Part shown: piece by piece, positions 15,653 to 23,830 of the stretch | Layout: every line of letters begins with the position of its first letter | How positions within the stretch are numbered: the stretch's first letter is position 1 | Assembly (NCBI GenBank): GCA_028821035.1 | Contig: JAPPHP010000410.1 | Span: 1-29,978 of the forward strand | From: Gammaproteobacteria bacterium | Lineage (GTDB): Bacteria > Pseudomonadota > Gammaproteobacteria > Pseudomonadales > Azotimanducaceae | DNA: 29,978 nucleotides | Direction of reading: 5' to 3' | Position numbers and translations under genes: made by a program | Notes under the pieces: generated by a model | Database searches by the model: none | What the model saw: the letters and a program-made list of their open reading frames with translations, nothing else | What the model was told of the DNA's origin: nothing

Positions 15653-16135
15653 TTGTCCACCACCCTCGCCGACATCGCACCCCCGTTCGTGGCCATGGCG
15701 CACCGCATCGTCTGGTGCACGGCCGCGACGGTCGACGCTCAGGGTCGCCCGCGGTCGCGCGTCCTGCACCCCATCTGGGAATGGGACGACGGGACGCTCA
15801 CGGGCTGGATCGCGACCGCACCCACCGCGACGAAGCGCGCGCACCTGGAGGCCAGCCCCCACGTCTCCTGCAACTACTGGGCGGAGAACCAGGACACCTG
15901 CGTCGCGGAGTGCCACGCGGAGTGGGGGTTCGACCTGGCCACCCGCGAGGCGCTTTGGGAGCGGTTCAAGTCGGCGCCGGCGCCGGTCGGCTACGACCCG
16001 GCGATCATTGCCATGTGGGAGGGGCCCGAGAGCCCGGCGTTCGCCGCCCTGAAGCTGACGCCCTGGCGCCTGCGCGTAATGCCCGGAGCGGTCATGACGA
16101 CGGGTGCGGGCGAGGTGCTGACCTGGCAGGCCTGA
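15653..16135 (+). CDS. PNPOx-like split-barrel flavoprotein family protein
   Basis: 160 residues from TTG 15653, chosen because GGGAGA lies seven bases upstream and the N-terminus then reads TLADIAPPFVAMAHRIVWCTAATVD, as usual in this family. GRPRSRVLHPIWEW and TGWIATAPTATKRAHLEASPHVSC form the FMN- or F420-binding split barrel of pyridoxamine-phosphate-oxidase-like proteins. Several members act on flavin or F420-linked redox substrates. Its divergence from an LLM oxidoreductase is compatible with related redox chemistry, but this is an inference. It converges with the DUF481 gene, with 27 bp between the stops. Confidence 0.82.
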   Translation: MSTTLADIAPPFVAMAHRIVWCTAATVDAQGRPRSRVLHPIWEWDDGTLTGWIATAPTATKRAHLEASPHVSCNYWAENQDTCVAECHAEWGFDLATREALWERFKSAPAPVGYDPAIIAMWEGPESPAFAALKLTPWRLRVMPGAVMTTGAGEVLTWQA

Positions 16136-16162
16136 GGGGCCGTCGTCGCCCGCCGGTACCGA

Positions 16163-17122
16163 TCAGAACCGGACGCCGAGCCCGACCGCGTAGGTGACGT
16201 CCGACGCCGGGCTGTCTTCCGGCGGCTCGGTCTCGTGGCGCACGTCGACGCGCGCGTTGGCGTTCCACCTGGCGCCCAGGTGATAGCGGACGCCCGTCGA
16301 CGCTTCGATGCTCATGCCACGGTCCGACTCGGCACGGACCAGGACGCCGTGGTTGTGGAAGAGTTCGAGCCGGTTGCCCCAGAGGAACCTTCCGTAGTCG
16401 AGGCCCCAGCGCGCCGCCGGACCGGTGGAGTCGTCGCCGCCGCGTTCCTCCAGCACCTGGCTCACCCCGAGTTCCACCGACCAGCGCTCGAACGACGTGT
16501 CGCGCAGCCGGCGGCCCACGCTGCCACCCAACGCGACGCGCTCGCCGATGCCCTTGAGGCGGTCCTGGTAGTACTGCACATTGCCGGCGACGTACCAGGC
16601 CGGCCCGAACGCCACCTTCAGGCCGTAGTCGATGTCCAGGAGGTCCCCGGTCCGGATGCCGTCGACCTCCTCACCGAGTACGTCCGCGCGCACCTGGTGC
16701 TCCATCCTGCCCCGGCGCAGCGTGCTCTCCGCCAGGACGCGGAAGTCCTCCTCGTCCCGGCTGCCGCTCGCGGCGGAGGCGGACAAGTCCACGTGGGTCT
16801 GCCAGCTATCCACCAGGGAGAGCCCCCGCAGGCGGTTGCGCCGGATCACTGCGACCGGCGCGAGCGGTTCGTCTTCGGTCAGCACGGCCACCCGCCGGCT
16901 GCCGTTCCGCTCCACCAGTTCGAACGCGTCGTCGGTCTCGACGTGCGCCACCGCTTCGCGGTCCACGACCAGGCTCCCGGCGTACTCCGTGTCGAACATG
17001 ACCCGGTCGCCGGCCATGCCGACGAGATTGCCGGTCAGGCGGTCGCCGTTCTGCATTACCAGGACATCGGCCCCGGCGCAGGCCGCCAGGGCCACGACGA
17101 CCGTCCCCGCGACGCGCGTCAC
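16163..17122 (-). CDS. DUF481 outer-membrane beta-barrel protein
   Basis: 319 residues, GTG start whose GTGA overlaps the stop of the DUF815 gene upstream, so translational coupling is likely. A short signal peptide (VVVALAACAGA) is followed by VLVMQNGDRLTGNLVGMAGDRVMF, the small beta domain that precedes DUF481 barrels. From about residue 100 alternating strands typical of an outer-membrane barrel run to the terminal phenylalanine (AVGLGVRF), a BAM-recognition end. The function of the family is poorly defined; some members are induced by salt or osmotic stress. Confidence 0.85.
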   Translation of the reverse strand: MTRVAGTVVVALAACAGADVLVMQNGDRLTGNLVGMAGDRVMFDTEYAGSLVVDREAVAHVETDDAFELVERNGSRRVAVLTEDEPLAPVAVIRRNRLRGLSLVDSWQTHVDLSASAASGSRDEEDFRVLAESTLRRGRMEHQVRADVLGEEVDGIRTGDLLDIDYGLKVAFGPAWYVAGNVQYYQDRLKGIGERVALGGSVGRRLRDTSFERWSVELGVSQVLEERGGDDSTGPAARWGLDYGRFLWGNRLELFHNHGVLVRAESDRGMSIEASTGVRYHLGARWNANARVDVRHETEPPEDSPASDVTYAVGLGVRF

Positions 17123-18048
17123 GCCGGCTCCGCCGCCTCGAGCAGCGCCTTGCCCACCCAGTGCCGCGCGAAGTACTGCGCGGTGCGACCGCTGCGCACG
17201 CCGCGCGCCAGGGCCCACTGCAGGGCCGCCTTGCGGACCTCCTCGGTCCACGGGCAGTGCGCCCCGTGCCGTTCCGCGAGGCGCGCCAGCCAGTGGCGGA
17301 CGACGTCGAGGTATTCGTCCTGCCGGAACGGGTAGAAGGACAGCCACAGGCCGAAGCGGTCCGATAGGGAGATCTTCTCTTCCACGGCCTCGCCTTCGTG
17401 GATCTCTCCGCCCCGGTGCCCGGCCTCGAGGTTATCGGCCATGTACTCGGGAATCAGGTGGCGGCGGTTCGACGTCGCGTAGATCACGACGTTCTCGCTG
17501 CGCGCGAACACGGAACCCTCGAGGGCGCTCTTCAACTCCTTGAACGAGGGGTCGTCCGCCTCGAAGGACAGGTCGTCGCAGACGATGACGAAGCGGAACG
17601 GCTCTTCGCGCAGGGACGCGGCGATGTCGGAGATGCCCGCGAGCGCCCGCTTGTCCACCTCGACGAGACGCATCCCGCGTTCGGCGTACCGGTTCAGCAG
17701 CGCGTGGATCAGCGAGGACTTGCCCGTCCCCCGCGCCCCCCACAGCAGCGCGTTGTTCGCCGGGTGCCCCGCCACGAACTGCGCGGTGTTGGTCTCGAGC
17801 TGCTCCTTCTGGCGGTCGATGCTGAGCAGGTCGTCGAGCTCGATGTCGTCGACGTGGGTGAGCGGCACGAAACGACCGCCGAACTCGCGGCGCCACGCCG
17901 CCGCGCGCGTCCGCACCCAGTCGACGCGCCCGGCCGCGGGGAGCAGGTCCGAAACCCGGCGCACCAGCGCGAGGCCGCTTGCGACCAGTTCCTGCAGTCC
18001 GTCCTTCACGTTCCGGGCAACTTCGGGGGCAGCCGAGAGGTGCGGCAT
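17119..18048 (-). CDS. DUF815 family AAA+-type ATPase
   Basis: 309 residues. The Walker A motif GARGTGKSS is at about 104-112 and the Walker B-like VIVCDD at about 154-159. The sequences LDDLLSIDRQKEQLETNT before Walker A and VVIYATSNRRHLIPEYM followed by SLSDRFGLWLSFYPF after it are hallmarks of DUF815 ATPases. ATP hydrolysis is expected, but the client and process are not known. A long open frame extends upstream of the ATG across the opposite-strand transporter and is not credible. The ATG is 78 bp from the divergent putP start. The stop overlaps the DUF481 start by four bases. Confidence 0.88.
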   Translation of the reverse strand: MPHLSAAPEVARNVKDGLQELVASGLALVRRVSDLLPAAGRVDWVRTRAAAWRREFGGRFVPLTHVDDIELDDLLSIDRQKEQLETNTAQFVAGHPANNALLWGARGTGKSSLIHALLNRYAERGMRLVEVDKRALAGISDIAASLREEPFRFVIVCDDLSFEADDPSFKELKSALEGSVFARSENVVIYATSNRRHLIPEYMADNLEAGHRGGEIHEGEAVEEKISLSDRFGLWLSFYPFRQDEYLDVVRHWLARLAERHGAHCPWTEEVRKAALQWALARGVRSGRTAQYFARHWVGKALLEAAEPA

Positions 18049-18126
18049 TGTAACCGCGCCTCCCCACCGGGGCTCCGCCAGACTCGCTATACACTGCGCC
18101 CGGAGCCGACGGGCCGGGAGACATGG

Positions 18127-19551
18127 ATGGCGCCAGCCACCGCCGCCGCATTCATCGCCTACTTCGTCGTGATCGCCGGCATCGGCTACGCGTCTCTCAA
18201 GCGCACCCACGGACTCGACGACTACGCCATCGGGGGACGGTCCCTGAAGGCCCCCGTGGCCGCGCTTTCCGCCGGCGCCTCCGACATGAGCGGCTGGCTG
18301 CTGCTCGGGCTGCCCGGCGCCGTGTACGCCCTTGGGCTCTCGCAGTCGTGGATCGTGATCGGCCTGGTGGCCGGGGCCTGGTGCAACTGGAAGTGGGTCG
18401 CGCCGCGCCTCCGCCATGCCAGCGCGGCCCTCGACGGAGCGCGCTCCCTCCCCCAACTCTTCGCGCGCCGCATGGGGGGAGACCGGCGGGCCCTGACCGT
18501 CGTCGCCACCCTCGTCGTCCTCGGGTTCTTCACGCTCTACACCGCCGCGGGGTTCGTGGCCGGGGCCAAGCTCTTCTCCACCACCCTCGGGCTCGACTAC
18601 GCGACGGCGCTGTGGCTCGGCGTCGCGGCCATCATGCTGTACACGGCGGTCGGCGGATTCCTGGCCGTGTCCTGGACGGACTTCTTCCAGGCGCTCCTGA
18701 TGATGGGGGCGCTGACGGTCGTCGCGGTTCTCGCGTTCGCCGAGCTTCCCGCCGAGCGAGCCGACATCGCTATCGGCGCGATCGCCCCCGTCGGGGCGGT
18801 GTCGCTGGCCGCATGGGGCCTCGGCTACTTCGGTCAGCCCCACGTGCTGGCCCGCTTCATGGCCATCGAGTCTGTTGCCGCCGTACCGCGGGCGCGGCGC
18901 ATCTGCATGAGCTGGATGGTCGTATCGAGCGCCGGGGCGCTCGCGGTCGGTGTCCTCGGCGCTCCGTACTTCGCCGCGACCGGAACGGGGCTCGCCGACC
19001 CGGAGACCGTATTCATCGCGCTCTGCCAGGCGCTGTTGCACCCGGCGGTCGCGGGCTTCGCCGTCGCCGCCATCCTTGCCGCGGTGATGAGCACGGTGGA
19101 CTCGCAGCTCCTCGTCACGGCCACGGCGTTGGTCGACGATCTCCCGCGGATCTGGAAGCGCGTTCCGTCGGAACGGCAACTCCTGGTCGCGAGCCGACTC
19201 ACGGTCGTGGCCGTCGCGGCGGCTGCCGGCACGGTGGCGACCGATCCAGACAGCCAGGTCCTCGGCCTGGTGGCCTACGCGTGGGCCGGGCTCGGAGCGA
19301 GCTTCGGTCCCGCGCTCCTGTTCACCCTGTTCTGGCGGCGGACCAGCGCAAACGGGCTGATCGCGGGGATGGTGGTCGGCGCCACCACGGTCGTGGGTTG
19401 GCGCGGGCTCGAAGGCGGCGTCTTCGACCTCTACGAACTGCTGCCGGCCTTCCTGGCGGCGTGCCTCGCGATCTGGGTCATCAGCCTGGTCGAATCCGGC
19501 GACCCCGCTTCGGAGCGCGCCTTCGACCGCTCGCTCGCGTCGGCCGGGTGA
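18127..19551 (+). CDS. putP: Sodium:solute (proline-type) symporter, PutP-like
   Basis: 474 residues. ATG 18127 is preferred over the out-of-frame ATG at 18123, with GGGAGA upstream. SSS-family landmarks are the YAIGGRSLKAPVAALSAGASDMSGWLLLGLPGAVY block (about 37-70; Na+ and substrate site in PutP) and WVAPRLR. Later come FGQPHVLARFMAIES and ILAAVMSTVDSQLLVTATALVDD (about 325-340), which contains the second Na+ site. About 13 hydrophobic helices. It is expected to import proline or a related solute with Na+, suiting a saline habitat. A TATACA hexamer in the divergent gap may be its -10 box. Confidence 0.9.
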   Translation: MAPATAAAFIAYFVVIAGIGYASLKRTHGLDDYAIGGRSLKAPVAALSAGASDMSGWLLLGLPGAVYALGLSQSWIVIGLVAGAWCNWKWVAPRLRHASAALDGARSLPQLFARRMGGDRRALTVVATLVVLGFFTLYTAAGFVAGAKLFSTTLGLDYATALWLGVAAIMLYTAVGGFLAVSWTDFFQALLMMGALTVVAVLAFAELPAERADIAIGAIAPVGAVSLAAWGLGYFGQPHVLARFMAIESVAAVPRARRICMSWMVVSSAGALAVGVLGAPYFAATGTGLADPETVFIALCQALLHPAVAGFAVAAILAAVMSTVDSQLLVTATALVDDLPRIWKRVPSERQLLVASRLTVVAVAAAAGTVATDPDSQVLGLVAYAWAGLGASFGPALLFTLFWRRTSANGLIAGMVVGATTVVGWRGLEGGVFDLYELLPAFLAACLAIWVISLVESGDPASERAFDRSLASAG

Positions 19552-19564
19552 CGCCGTACCGGCG
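19552..19564 (+). terminator. Short GC hairpin between convergent genes
   Basis: CGCCG and CGGCG around TAC directly after the putP stop and before the convergent stop at 19568. There is no T-tract, so it is only a weak candidate. Confidence 0.25.
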
Positions 19565-19567
19565 CGG

Positions 19568-19957
19568 TCAGGAGCGCCGGTGGATGGGAACTACGTTGTC
19601 CCCGCGTCGTACGTAGACCTCCCGGTCCCGACCCGGTCCATGCACGCCGATCGAACCGGGCCCGAAGACGCGCAGTTCGTACTCGACCGGATCGTCTCGG
19701 TCGTCCCGCGCCATGACGAGATTGCGCCCCGCGATCCGCCACTCCCCTTCCTCCACGTCCCCGCCGCTACGGGCGACGTAGTGACCCTGCTCGTTCCCGC
19801 CGGAGAACTCGAGCACCACCGGGGACGTGGCGTCCTCGAGGTCCCAGATTCCCGGCAGGTGGAGTTCGGCGAGCCATTGACGCCGGCTCGTGCGCGCGCG
19901 CATGAGCCAGATGCCGAGCACCGCCATCGCCGCGATGCCGGCGGCCAGGAAGATCAC
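19568..19957 (-). CDS. Small single-helix membrane protein, unknown
   Basis: 129 residues, GTG start overlapping the DUF503 stop as GTGA, so probably translated by coupling. The N-terminus is one hydrophobic helix (IFLAAGIAAMAVLGIWLM) followed by basic residues (RARTSRRQW). The remaining 100 residues read as short beta strands (LPGIWDLEDATSPVVLEFSG, GEWRIAGRNLVMARD) like a small lipocalin- or META-type barrel, ending VVPIHRRS. I do not recognise a family. It is the last gene of the GNAT-DUF503 operon and converges on putP. Confidence 0.65.
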   Translation of the reverse strand: MIFLAAGIAAMAVLGIWLMRARTSRRQWLAELHLPGIWDLEDATSPVVLEFSGGNEQGHYVARSGGDVEEGEWRIAGRNLVMARDDRDDPVEYELRVFGPGSIGVHGPGRDREVYVRRGDNVVPIHRRS

Positions 19958-20238
19958 GACAGCACTTCCCGGTCGACCCCGACGACGATCGCGTCGAGGC
20001 GCTCGTCCACCCACCGCTCGACGTCGCCCAGCATGCGCTCCACCACGGTCGCGCTGGAGGCCACCGCCACCACGGACCAGCGCGCGCGCTGGTGCACGTC
20101 CTGGTGCCCGCTCTCGCAGACCGCCAGGTTCGGGATGCGCCCGAACTTGTCGCGCAGGCGCTGGAGCCGCCGGCGCTTCTCTTTCAGCGACGCGCAGCCG
20201 GGGAGGTGAAAGTCCAGGCCGAGAATGCCGACGTGCAT
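19954..20238 (-). CDS. DUF503 family protein
   Basis: 94 residues, start MHVGILGLDFHLPGCASLKEKR. This opening, with the SLKEKR helix and the later NLAVCESGHQDVHQRARWSVVAV strand region, is typical of DUF503 (PF04456), a small ferredoxin-like-fold family of unknown function often found near rbfA in Firmicutes and Deinococci. Length is normal. It starts two bases after the GNAT stop and its own stop overlaps the next start by four bases, so the three genes are one transcription unit. Confidence 0.88.
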   Translation of the reverse strand: MHVGILGLDFHLPGCASLKEKRRRLQRLRDKFGRIPNLAVCESGHQDVHQRARWSVVAVASSATVVERMLGDVERWVDERLDAIVVGVDREVLS

Positions 20239-20240
20239 GG

Positions 20241-20762
20241 CTACCGCTCCGCGAATTCCGCCGCCGTGATCGCGTAGAAGACCGTGTCGAGGCCACGCCA
20301 CACCTTGCGCTCCTCGAAGGACATCCCGAGACGCTGCAACACCCGGACCGCACGCTGATTCGGGGTGTCGGTCGAGGCGATCACGCGTTCCATCCCGCAC
20401 CCGTCGAATCCGTGGCGCAGCACCGCGAGCGCCGCTTCCGTGACGAACCCCTCGCCCCAGTACTCGGGAAGGATGCCATAGAGCAGCTCGATGTCCTCGC
20501 CGTCCTCGAAACGGCGAAAGCCGCAGAACCCTACGATCACGGGCTCAGTCGCCTTGAGGTCCAGGGAGAAGAATCCCCAGCCGTGCTCCGCGAAGTCGCG
20601 GACGCTCTGCTCGATGATCGCCCGCACGGTGTCCAGCGGGAGGACGCGGTCGTCCCACAGGTAGCGCCGCACTTCGGCGTTCGCCCAGAACGCATGGAGC
20701 ACTTCCGCGTCTTCCATCGCGAACGGGCGAATGTGCAGCCGATCCGTCGCCAGCGTCGTCAT
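20241..20762 (-). CDS. GNAT N-acetyltransferase (RimJ/RimL type)
   Basis: 173 residues. TDRLHIRPFAMEDAEVLHAF opens the RimJ/RimL-like Acetyltransf_3 fold. ELLYGILPEYWGEGFVTEAALAVL (about 95-118) contains the acetyl-CoA loop. NQRAVRVLQRLGMSFEE is the conserved C-terminal motif. It should transfer an acetyl group from acetyl-CoA to a protein N-terminus or a small amine; the target is unknown. ATG 20762 is chosen because the family starts close to TERLxIRP. It is first in a three-gene operon and 50 bp behind the GAPDH stop on the same strand. Confidence 0.88.
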   Translation of the reverse strand: MTTLATDRLHIRPFAMEDAEVLHAFWANAEVRRYLWDDRVLPLDTVRAIIEQSVRDFAEHGWGFFSLDLKATEPVIVGFCGFRRFEDGEDIELLYGILPEYWGEGFVTEAALAVLRHGFDGCGMERVIASTDTPNQRAVRVLQRLGMSFEERKVWRGLDTVFYAITAAEFAER

Positions 20763-20812
20763 GATGTATCGGCCTGGCCGGGTAGGCGCCTCGGAGCCGC
20801 TCGAGCGCGCGA

Positions 20813-22288
20813 TTAACCGAAGCCGGTCCTGGCCACGTCCCCTGGAATGAGCGGATAGCTGATGCCGGCCCACTTCTGCACCACCCGGATGACCTGGCAG
20901 GCGTACCCGAACTCGTTGTCATACCAGACGTAGAGGACCGCGCGGTTCTTGTCGACGATGGTCGCGCCGCCGTCGATGGTGCAGGCATAGCGCCGCCCGA
21001 CGAAGTCGGAGGACACGATTTCCGGCGAATCGGTGTACTCGATCTGCCGTTGCATGGAGGAGTCGAGCGACATGTGGCGCAGGTACTCGTTGACCTCCGT
21101 CAACGAGGTCTCCCGCTCGAGCGCCAGGTTGAGGATGGCGAGGGATACGTTGGGGGTCGGCACCCGGATCGCGTTGCCGGTGAGCTTGCCCTCGAGTTCC
21201 GGCAGGAGCTTGGCCACGGCCGAGGAGGCGCCGGTCTCCGTGATGACCATGTTGAGGGGGGCGCCGCGGCCGCGCCGGTTCTTCTTGTGGAAGTTGTCCG
21301 TCAGGTTCTGGTCGTTGGTGTAGGCGTGCACCGTCTCCATGTGCCCGTGCTCGATGCCGAACTCGTCGTTCATCGCCTTCATCGCGGGCACGATGGCGTT
21401 CGTGGTGCAGGACGCCGCCGCCAGCAGCCGGTCGTTCTGGTTGATGAGGTGCGAGTTCACGCCCGAGACGATGTCCTTGATCGCGCCCTTCCCCGGGGCG
21501 GTCAGGATCACCCGCGCGACGCCCTTGGCCTGCAGGTGCTGGCCGAGGCCCTTCTCGTCTCGCCAGACGCCGGTGTTGTCGATCACGATGGCGTTCGAGA
21601 TGCCGAGACGCTCGTAGTCGACGGTCGCCGGGTCGTTCGCGTAGATCACCCGGACGACGTTGCCGTTGGCGATGATGCAGCTGTTCTCGTGGTCGACGCG
21701 GATCGTCCCCTGGAAGCCCCCGTGGACGGAGTCCCGGCGCAGCAGGCTCGCGCGCTTGTCGAGGTCGTTGTCGGCCCCCTTGCGCACGACGATGGCGCGC
21801 AGTCGCAACTGGTCGCCGCCGCCGGTCTTCTCGATCAGGAGCCGGGCGAGCAGGCGACCGATCCGGCCGAAGCCGTAGAGCACGATGTCCTGCGGCTGCT
21901 CGAGGGGCGGCACGTGCCGCCCGATGATCTCCGCGCACTCCCGTTCGACGAAGGCGTGCGCCGTGATGCCGCCGTTCGTCTCCGCCTCCTCCATGAAGCG
22001 CACCGTCAGCTTGCCGAGGTCGATGTGCGACGGCCCGAGGTCGAGCCCGGACAGCGCCTCGAGGATCGGGTAGCTCTCGAACTCCGACAGCTCGTTGTGC
22101 GCCACCTGCCGCACGTAGCGGTGCGCCTTCATGAGCTGCGTAACGCTCTGATTGTTCAGCGCTTTCCCGTAACAATAGGTCACGACGTTGTTGCGGTACA
22201 GCCGGCCGATGAGGGGGATCATCGCCTCCGCGAGCGCTTCGCGTTCCTTCCAGTCGGGGAAATAGTCGTCAAGACTTGGTAGTGCCAC
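20813..22288 (-). CDS. gap: Glyceraldehyde-3-phosphate dehydrogenase, long Pseudomonas-type
   Basis: 491 residues from GTG 22288; a TTG at 22357 would give 514. I prefer GTG because the protein then begins just before DWKEREALAEAMIPLIGRLYRNN, as in the Pseudomonas long GAPDH. The first ~130 residues are the extension of that type. The Rossmann domain starts at VLYGFGRIGRLLARLLIEKTGGG. The catalytic motif ASCTTN has Cys294. NFHKKNRRGRGAPLNMV and WYDNEFGYACQV are the substrate and NAD-side motifs. It oxidises glyceraldehyde 3-phosphate with phosphate and NAD(P)+ in central carbon metabolism, reversibly. No clear ribosome site precedes either start. Confidence 0.92.
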   Translation of the reverse strand: MALPSLDDYFPDWKEREALAEAMIPLIGRLYRNNVVTYCYGKALNNQSVTQLMKAHRYVRQVAHNELSEFESYPILEALSGLDLGPSHIDLGKLTVRFMEEAETNGGITAHAFVERECAEIIGRHVPPLEQPQDIVLYGFGRIGRLLARLLIEKTGGGDQLRLRAIVVRKGADNDLDKRASLLRRDSVHGGFQGTIRVDHENSCIIANGNVVRVIYANDPATVDYERLGISNAIVIDNTGVWRDEKGLGQHLQAKGVARVILTAPGKGAIKDIVSGVNSHLINQNDRLLAAASCTTNAIVPAMKAMNDEFGIEHGHMETVHAYTNDQNLTDNFHKKNRRGRGAPLNMVITETGASSAVAKLLPELEGKLTGNAIRVPTPNVSLAILNLALERETSLTEVNEYLRHMSLDSSMQRQIEYTDSPEIVSSDFVGRRYACTIDGGATIVDKNRAVLYVWYDNEFGYACQVIRVVQKWAGISYPLIPGDVARTGFG

Positions 22289-22361
22289 GTCAGTCGGTTC
22301 GTCGCAAGGAGATTGAGGGAGGCGCGTATTATCGGAGACTGACGTTGTGGCCGGCAACCCG

Positions 22362-22380
22362 CGCGACCCTTCGGGTCGCG
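22362..22380. other. Hairpin 1 of a tandem pair upstream of gap
   Basis: CGCGACCC and GGGTCGCG form a perfect 8-bp stem around TTC. It lies between the stop of the prenyltransferase-fold gene and the gap start, two bases from a second hairpin. Terminator, REP-like element or leader structure are possible. Confidence 0.7.
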
Positions 22381-22382
22381 TT

Positions 22383-22405
22383 CGAGTTTCGCTTTGCGAA
22401 ACTCG
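22383..22405. other. Hairpin 2 of a tandem pair upstream of gap
   Basis: CGAGTTTCGC and GCGAAACTCG form a perfect 10-bp stem around TTT. No T-tract follows on either strand, so it is not a classical intrinsic terminator. The two stems together resemble a BIME/REP-type unit or an mRNA-stabilising 3' end. Confidence 0.7.
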
Positions 22406-22444
22406 TGGCGAATCGATCGACCTGACGGGAACGGTGTCCGCCGG

Positions 22445-23398
22445 TCATCCAGGCGGGGCGAAACCGGCGGCTTCGTAGGCCCGGAGCGTCAGCAGCGCGT
22501 CGATCGTGACGCGGCCGCGCCATTCGAGTTCCACGCCGGGGCCGATGGGCGGCCACTTGATGGGCCACCCGCCATCTTCCCCCTGGCGGGACCGCAGGTC
22601 GGCGAGACCGGCGGACAGTTCCTCGCGCTCGAACAGGCGATAGCCAAAGCCGGTCGGGACCGGCGCCCAGTCGAGCGGCGGGTGGACGTAGCCGGGGGCG
22701 GCGAGGTCGCGTTCGATCTCGGACGACGACAGCAGGTAGTCTCGCAAGATCGCAAGCCACGACTCGGCCCGCGAGCGGTCCTCGGCCTGTTCCAGGAACG
22801 CGATCGCGCAGCGCAGGTCGTCGAATCCGGTGGGCTGCTCCTCGTCCAGCCGCCTCCAGCAGAACGCGGCGCCCCGCCGCACCCACGGGTGATCCACACC
22901 CCATTTCGTCAGCGTCGCGACGATCGCGCCGGTCGGGTTGATCCAGGGTGGCGGGTCGGGGTCTGTCCGCCACCACGGCGCATGCGGGTAGGCATTCACG
23001 CTCGGCAACGCGAACGGGAGCCCGCCCGACGCGTCCGCGTTCCGGTCCAGCCAGTCGCACAGCTCGTGGACCATCGGGTCGTCCGGGCACTCGATCAGGT
23101 CCAGGATCTCCAGCGCGACCTCGGCGTCCACCGGCTGGCTCTCGGGACAGCGCTTGTCGGGCTCGAGCGCATTGCCGAAGCCGCCATCCGGATTTCGGTA
23201 GGCGCGCAAGGCATCGAGCACGGACTCCCGCGGGCCGTCCTCGAACAGGCAGGCGAAGAGGCGCCGGTCGAGGAGACGGGCGTTGCGCAGGACGAAGTCG
23301 CGAGCCCCTACGAACCCTTGGGAGTCCCGACTCGGGTCGGTGTGTCCCGCGCTCACGATCCGGATGCCTGCTTCGTCAAGGTGCAGGCAAGCCGGCAT
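22445..23398 (-). CDS. Prenyltransferase/squalene-cyclase-fold (alpha/alpha barrel) protein
   Basis: 317 residues; ATG 23398 abuts the stop of the RHH gene (TGAATG), suggesting coupled translation, but the conserved part begins only near residue 30 (GARDFVLRNARLLDRRLFACLFEDG), so an internal GTG start is possible. ALRAYRNPDGGFGNALEPDKRC (about 64-85) and RQGEDGGWPIKWPP (about 270-283) are QW-like repeats of the terpene-cyclase and prenyltransferase alpha/alpha toroid. The DxDD motif of true cyclases is not seen, so enzymatic activity is doubtful and the role is unknown. Confidence 0.75.
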   Translation of the reverse strand: MPACLHLDEAGIRIVSAGHTDPSRDSQGFVGARDFVLRNARLLDRRLFACLFEDGPRESVLDALRAYRNPDGGFGNALEPDKRCPESQPVDAEVALEILDLIECPDDPMVHELCDWLDRNADASGGLPFALPSVNAYPHAPWWRTDPDPPPWINPTGAIVATLTKWGVDHPWVRRGAAFCWRRLDEEQPTGFDDLRCAIAFLEQAEDRSRAESWLAILRDYLLSSSEIERDLAAPGYVHPPLDWAPVPTGFGYRLFEREELSAGLADLRSRQGEDGGWPIKWPPIGPGVELEWRGRVTIDALLTLRAYEAAGFAPPG

Positions 23399-23662
23399 TC
23401 ACGCGTCGGGTCGTTCATCGCCGGGTTGCGGCGACACATCCGGCGCGCGCTCGAGATGGCGCTTCAAGTCACCAGGCGTAGACCTCGCGCCACGGCGCTC
23501 GAAGTAGTCCGCCGCTGTCTCCACGGCCCCGATCTTTTGCGTCACCGCCGTGGCAATCCACTGGTTGAGCGAGACGCCCTCGTCTTTCGCCAGACGCGCG
23601 GCTGTCTCCTTCAACGATGCCGGTAGCTTCAGCGGATACTTGTAACGGGTGGTTTCGCTCAC
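23399..23662 (-). CDS. HicB-family/Arc-like RHH antitoxin
   Basis: 87 residues, GTG start. KYPLKLPASLKETAARLAKDEGVSLNQWIATAVTQKI is a full ribbon-helix-helix of the kind annotated as HicB-family antitoxin and paired with COG1569 PIN toxins. The tail after AADYFERRG is hydrophilic. Its start overlaps the end of the toxin remnant as GTGA, the remains of a coupled operon in which toxin came first. As the toxin lacks its N-terminal half, this antitoxin appears to be an orphan; it may persist as a DNA-binding protein or as a trans antidote, which is an inference. Confidence 0.82.
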   Translation of the reverse strand: MSETTRYKYPLKLPASLKETAARLAKDEGVSLNQWIATAVTQKIGAVETAADYFERRGARSTPGDLKRHLERAPDVSPQPGDERPDA

Positions 23663-23830
23663 GTTCGTAGCCTCCTCAAGACCTCCCTCGGAGTCGCGAC
23701 CGCTACACCAATGTCGATGGCAGCCGCAAAGCCCTTCAGGTTGCGGGTGACTACGCAGTCAGCATCGCCGTTCGTCGCGACTTCAAGCACCATTTCGTCA
23801 TTCGCGTCTCGTAGAGTCGGATCGTCCGCG
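23659..23830 (-). pseudogene. C-terminal remnant of a PIN-domain toxin (COG1569 type)
   Basis: Reading on the minus strand to the TGA at 23659-23661 gives DDPTLRDANDEMVLEVATNG, then DADCVVTRNLKGFAAAIDIGV and VATPREVLRRLRT. This is the second half of a 'putative toxin component, PIN family' protein. It has the acidic DAD and TRN positions but not the N-terminal VLDTNV strand. Upstream codons (to about 23867) show no PIN similarity, and the TonB-receptor gene ends there. The toxin is therefore decapitated and should be inactive. The sequence is too short to be an independent gene. Confidence 0.75.

Noticed and set aside
18061..18094. CCCC-ACC-GGGG with TATACA downstream as a third copy of the palindrome-promoter
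   Set aside because: The palindrome core differs and the gap to TATACA is about 16 bp rather than 23, so it does not fit the pair.
18049..19179. Long minus-strand extension of the DUF815 frame upstream of its ATG
   Set aside because: It runs antisense to the clear PutP gene, is rich in Arg, Gly, Glu and Asp with no domain, and begins far from any family start; a high-GC shadow.
21050..22282. 410-codon plus-strand frame opposite gap
   Set aside because: Antisense to GAPDH with catalytic Cys motif; no domain of its own.
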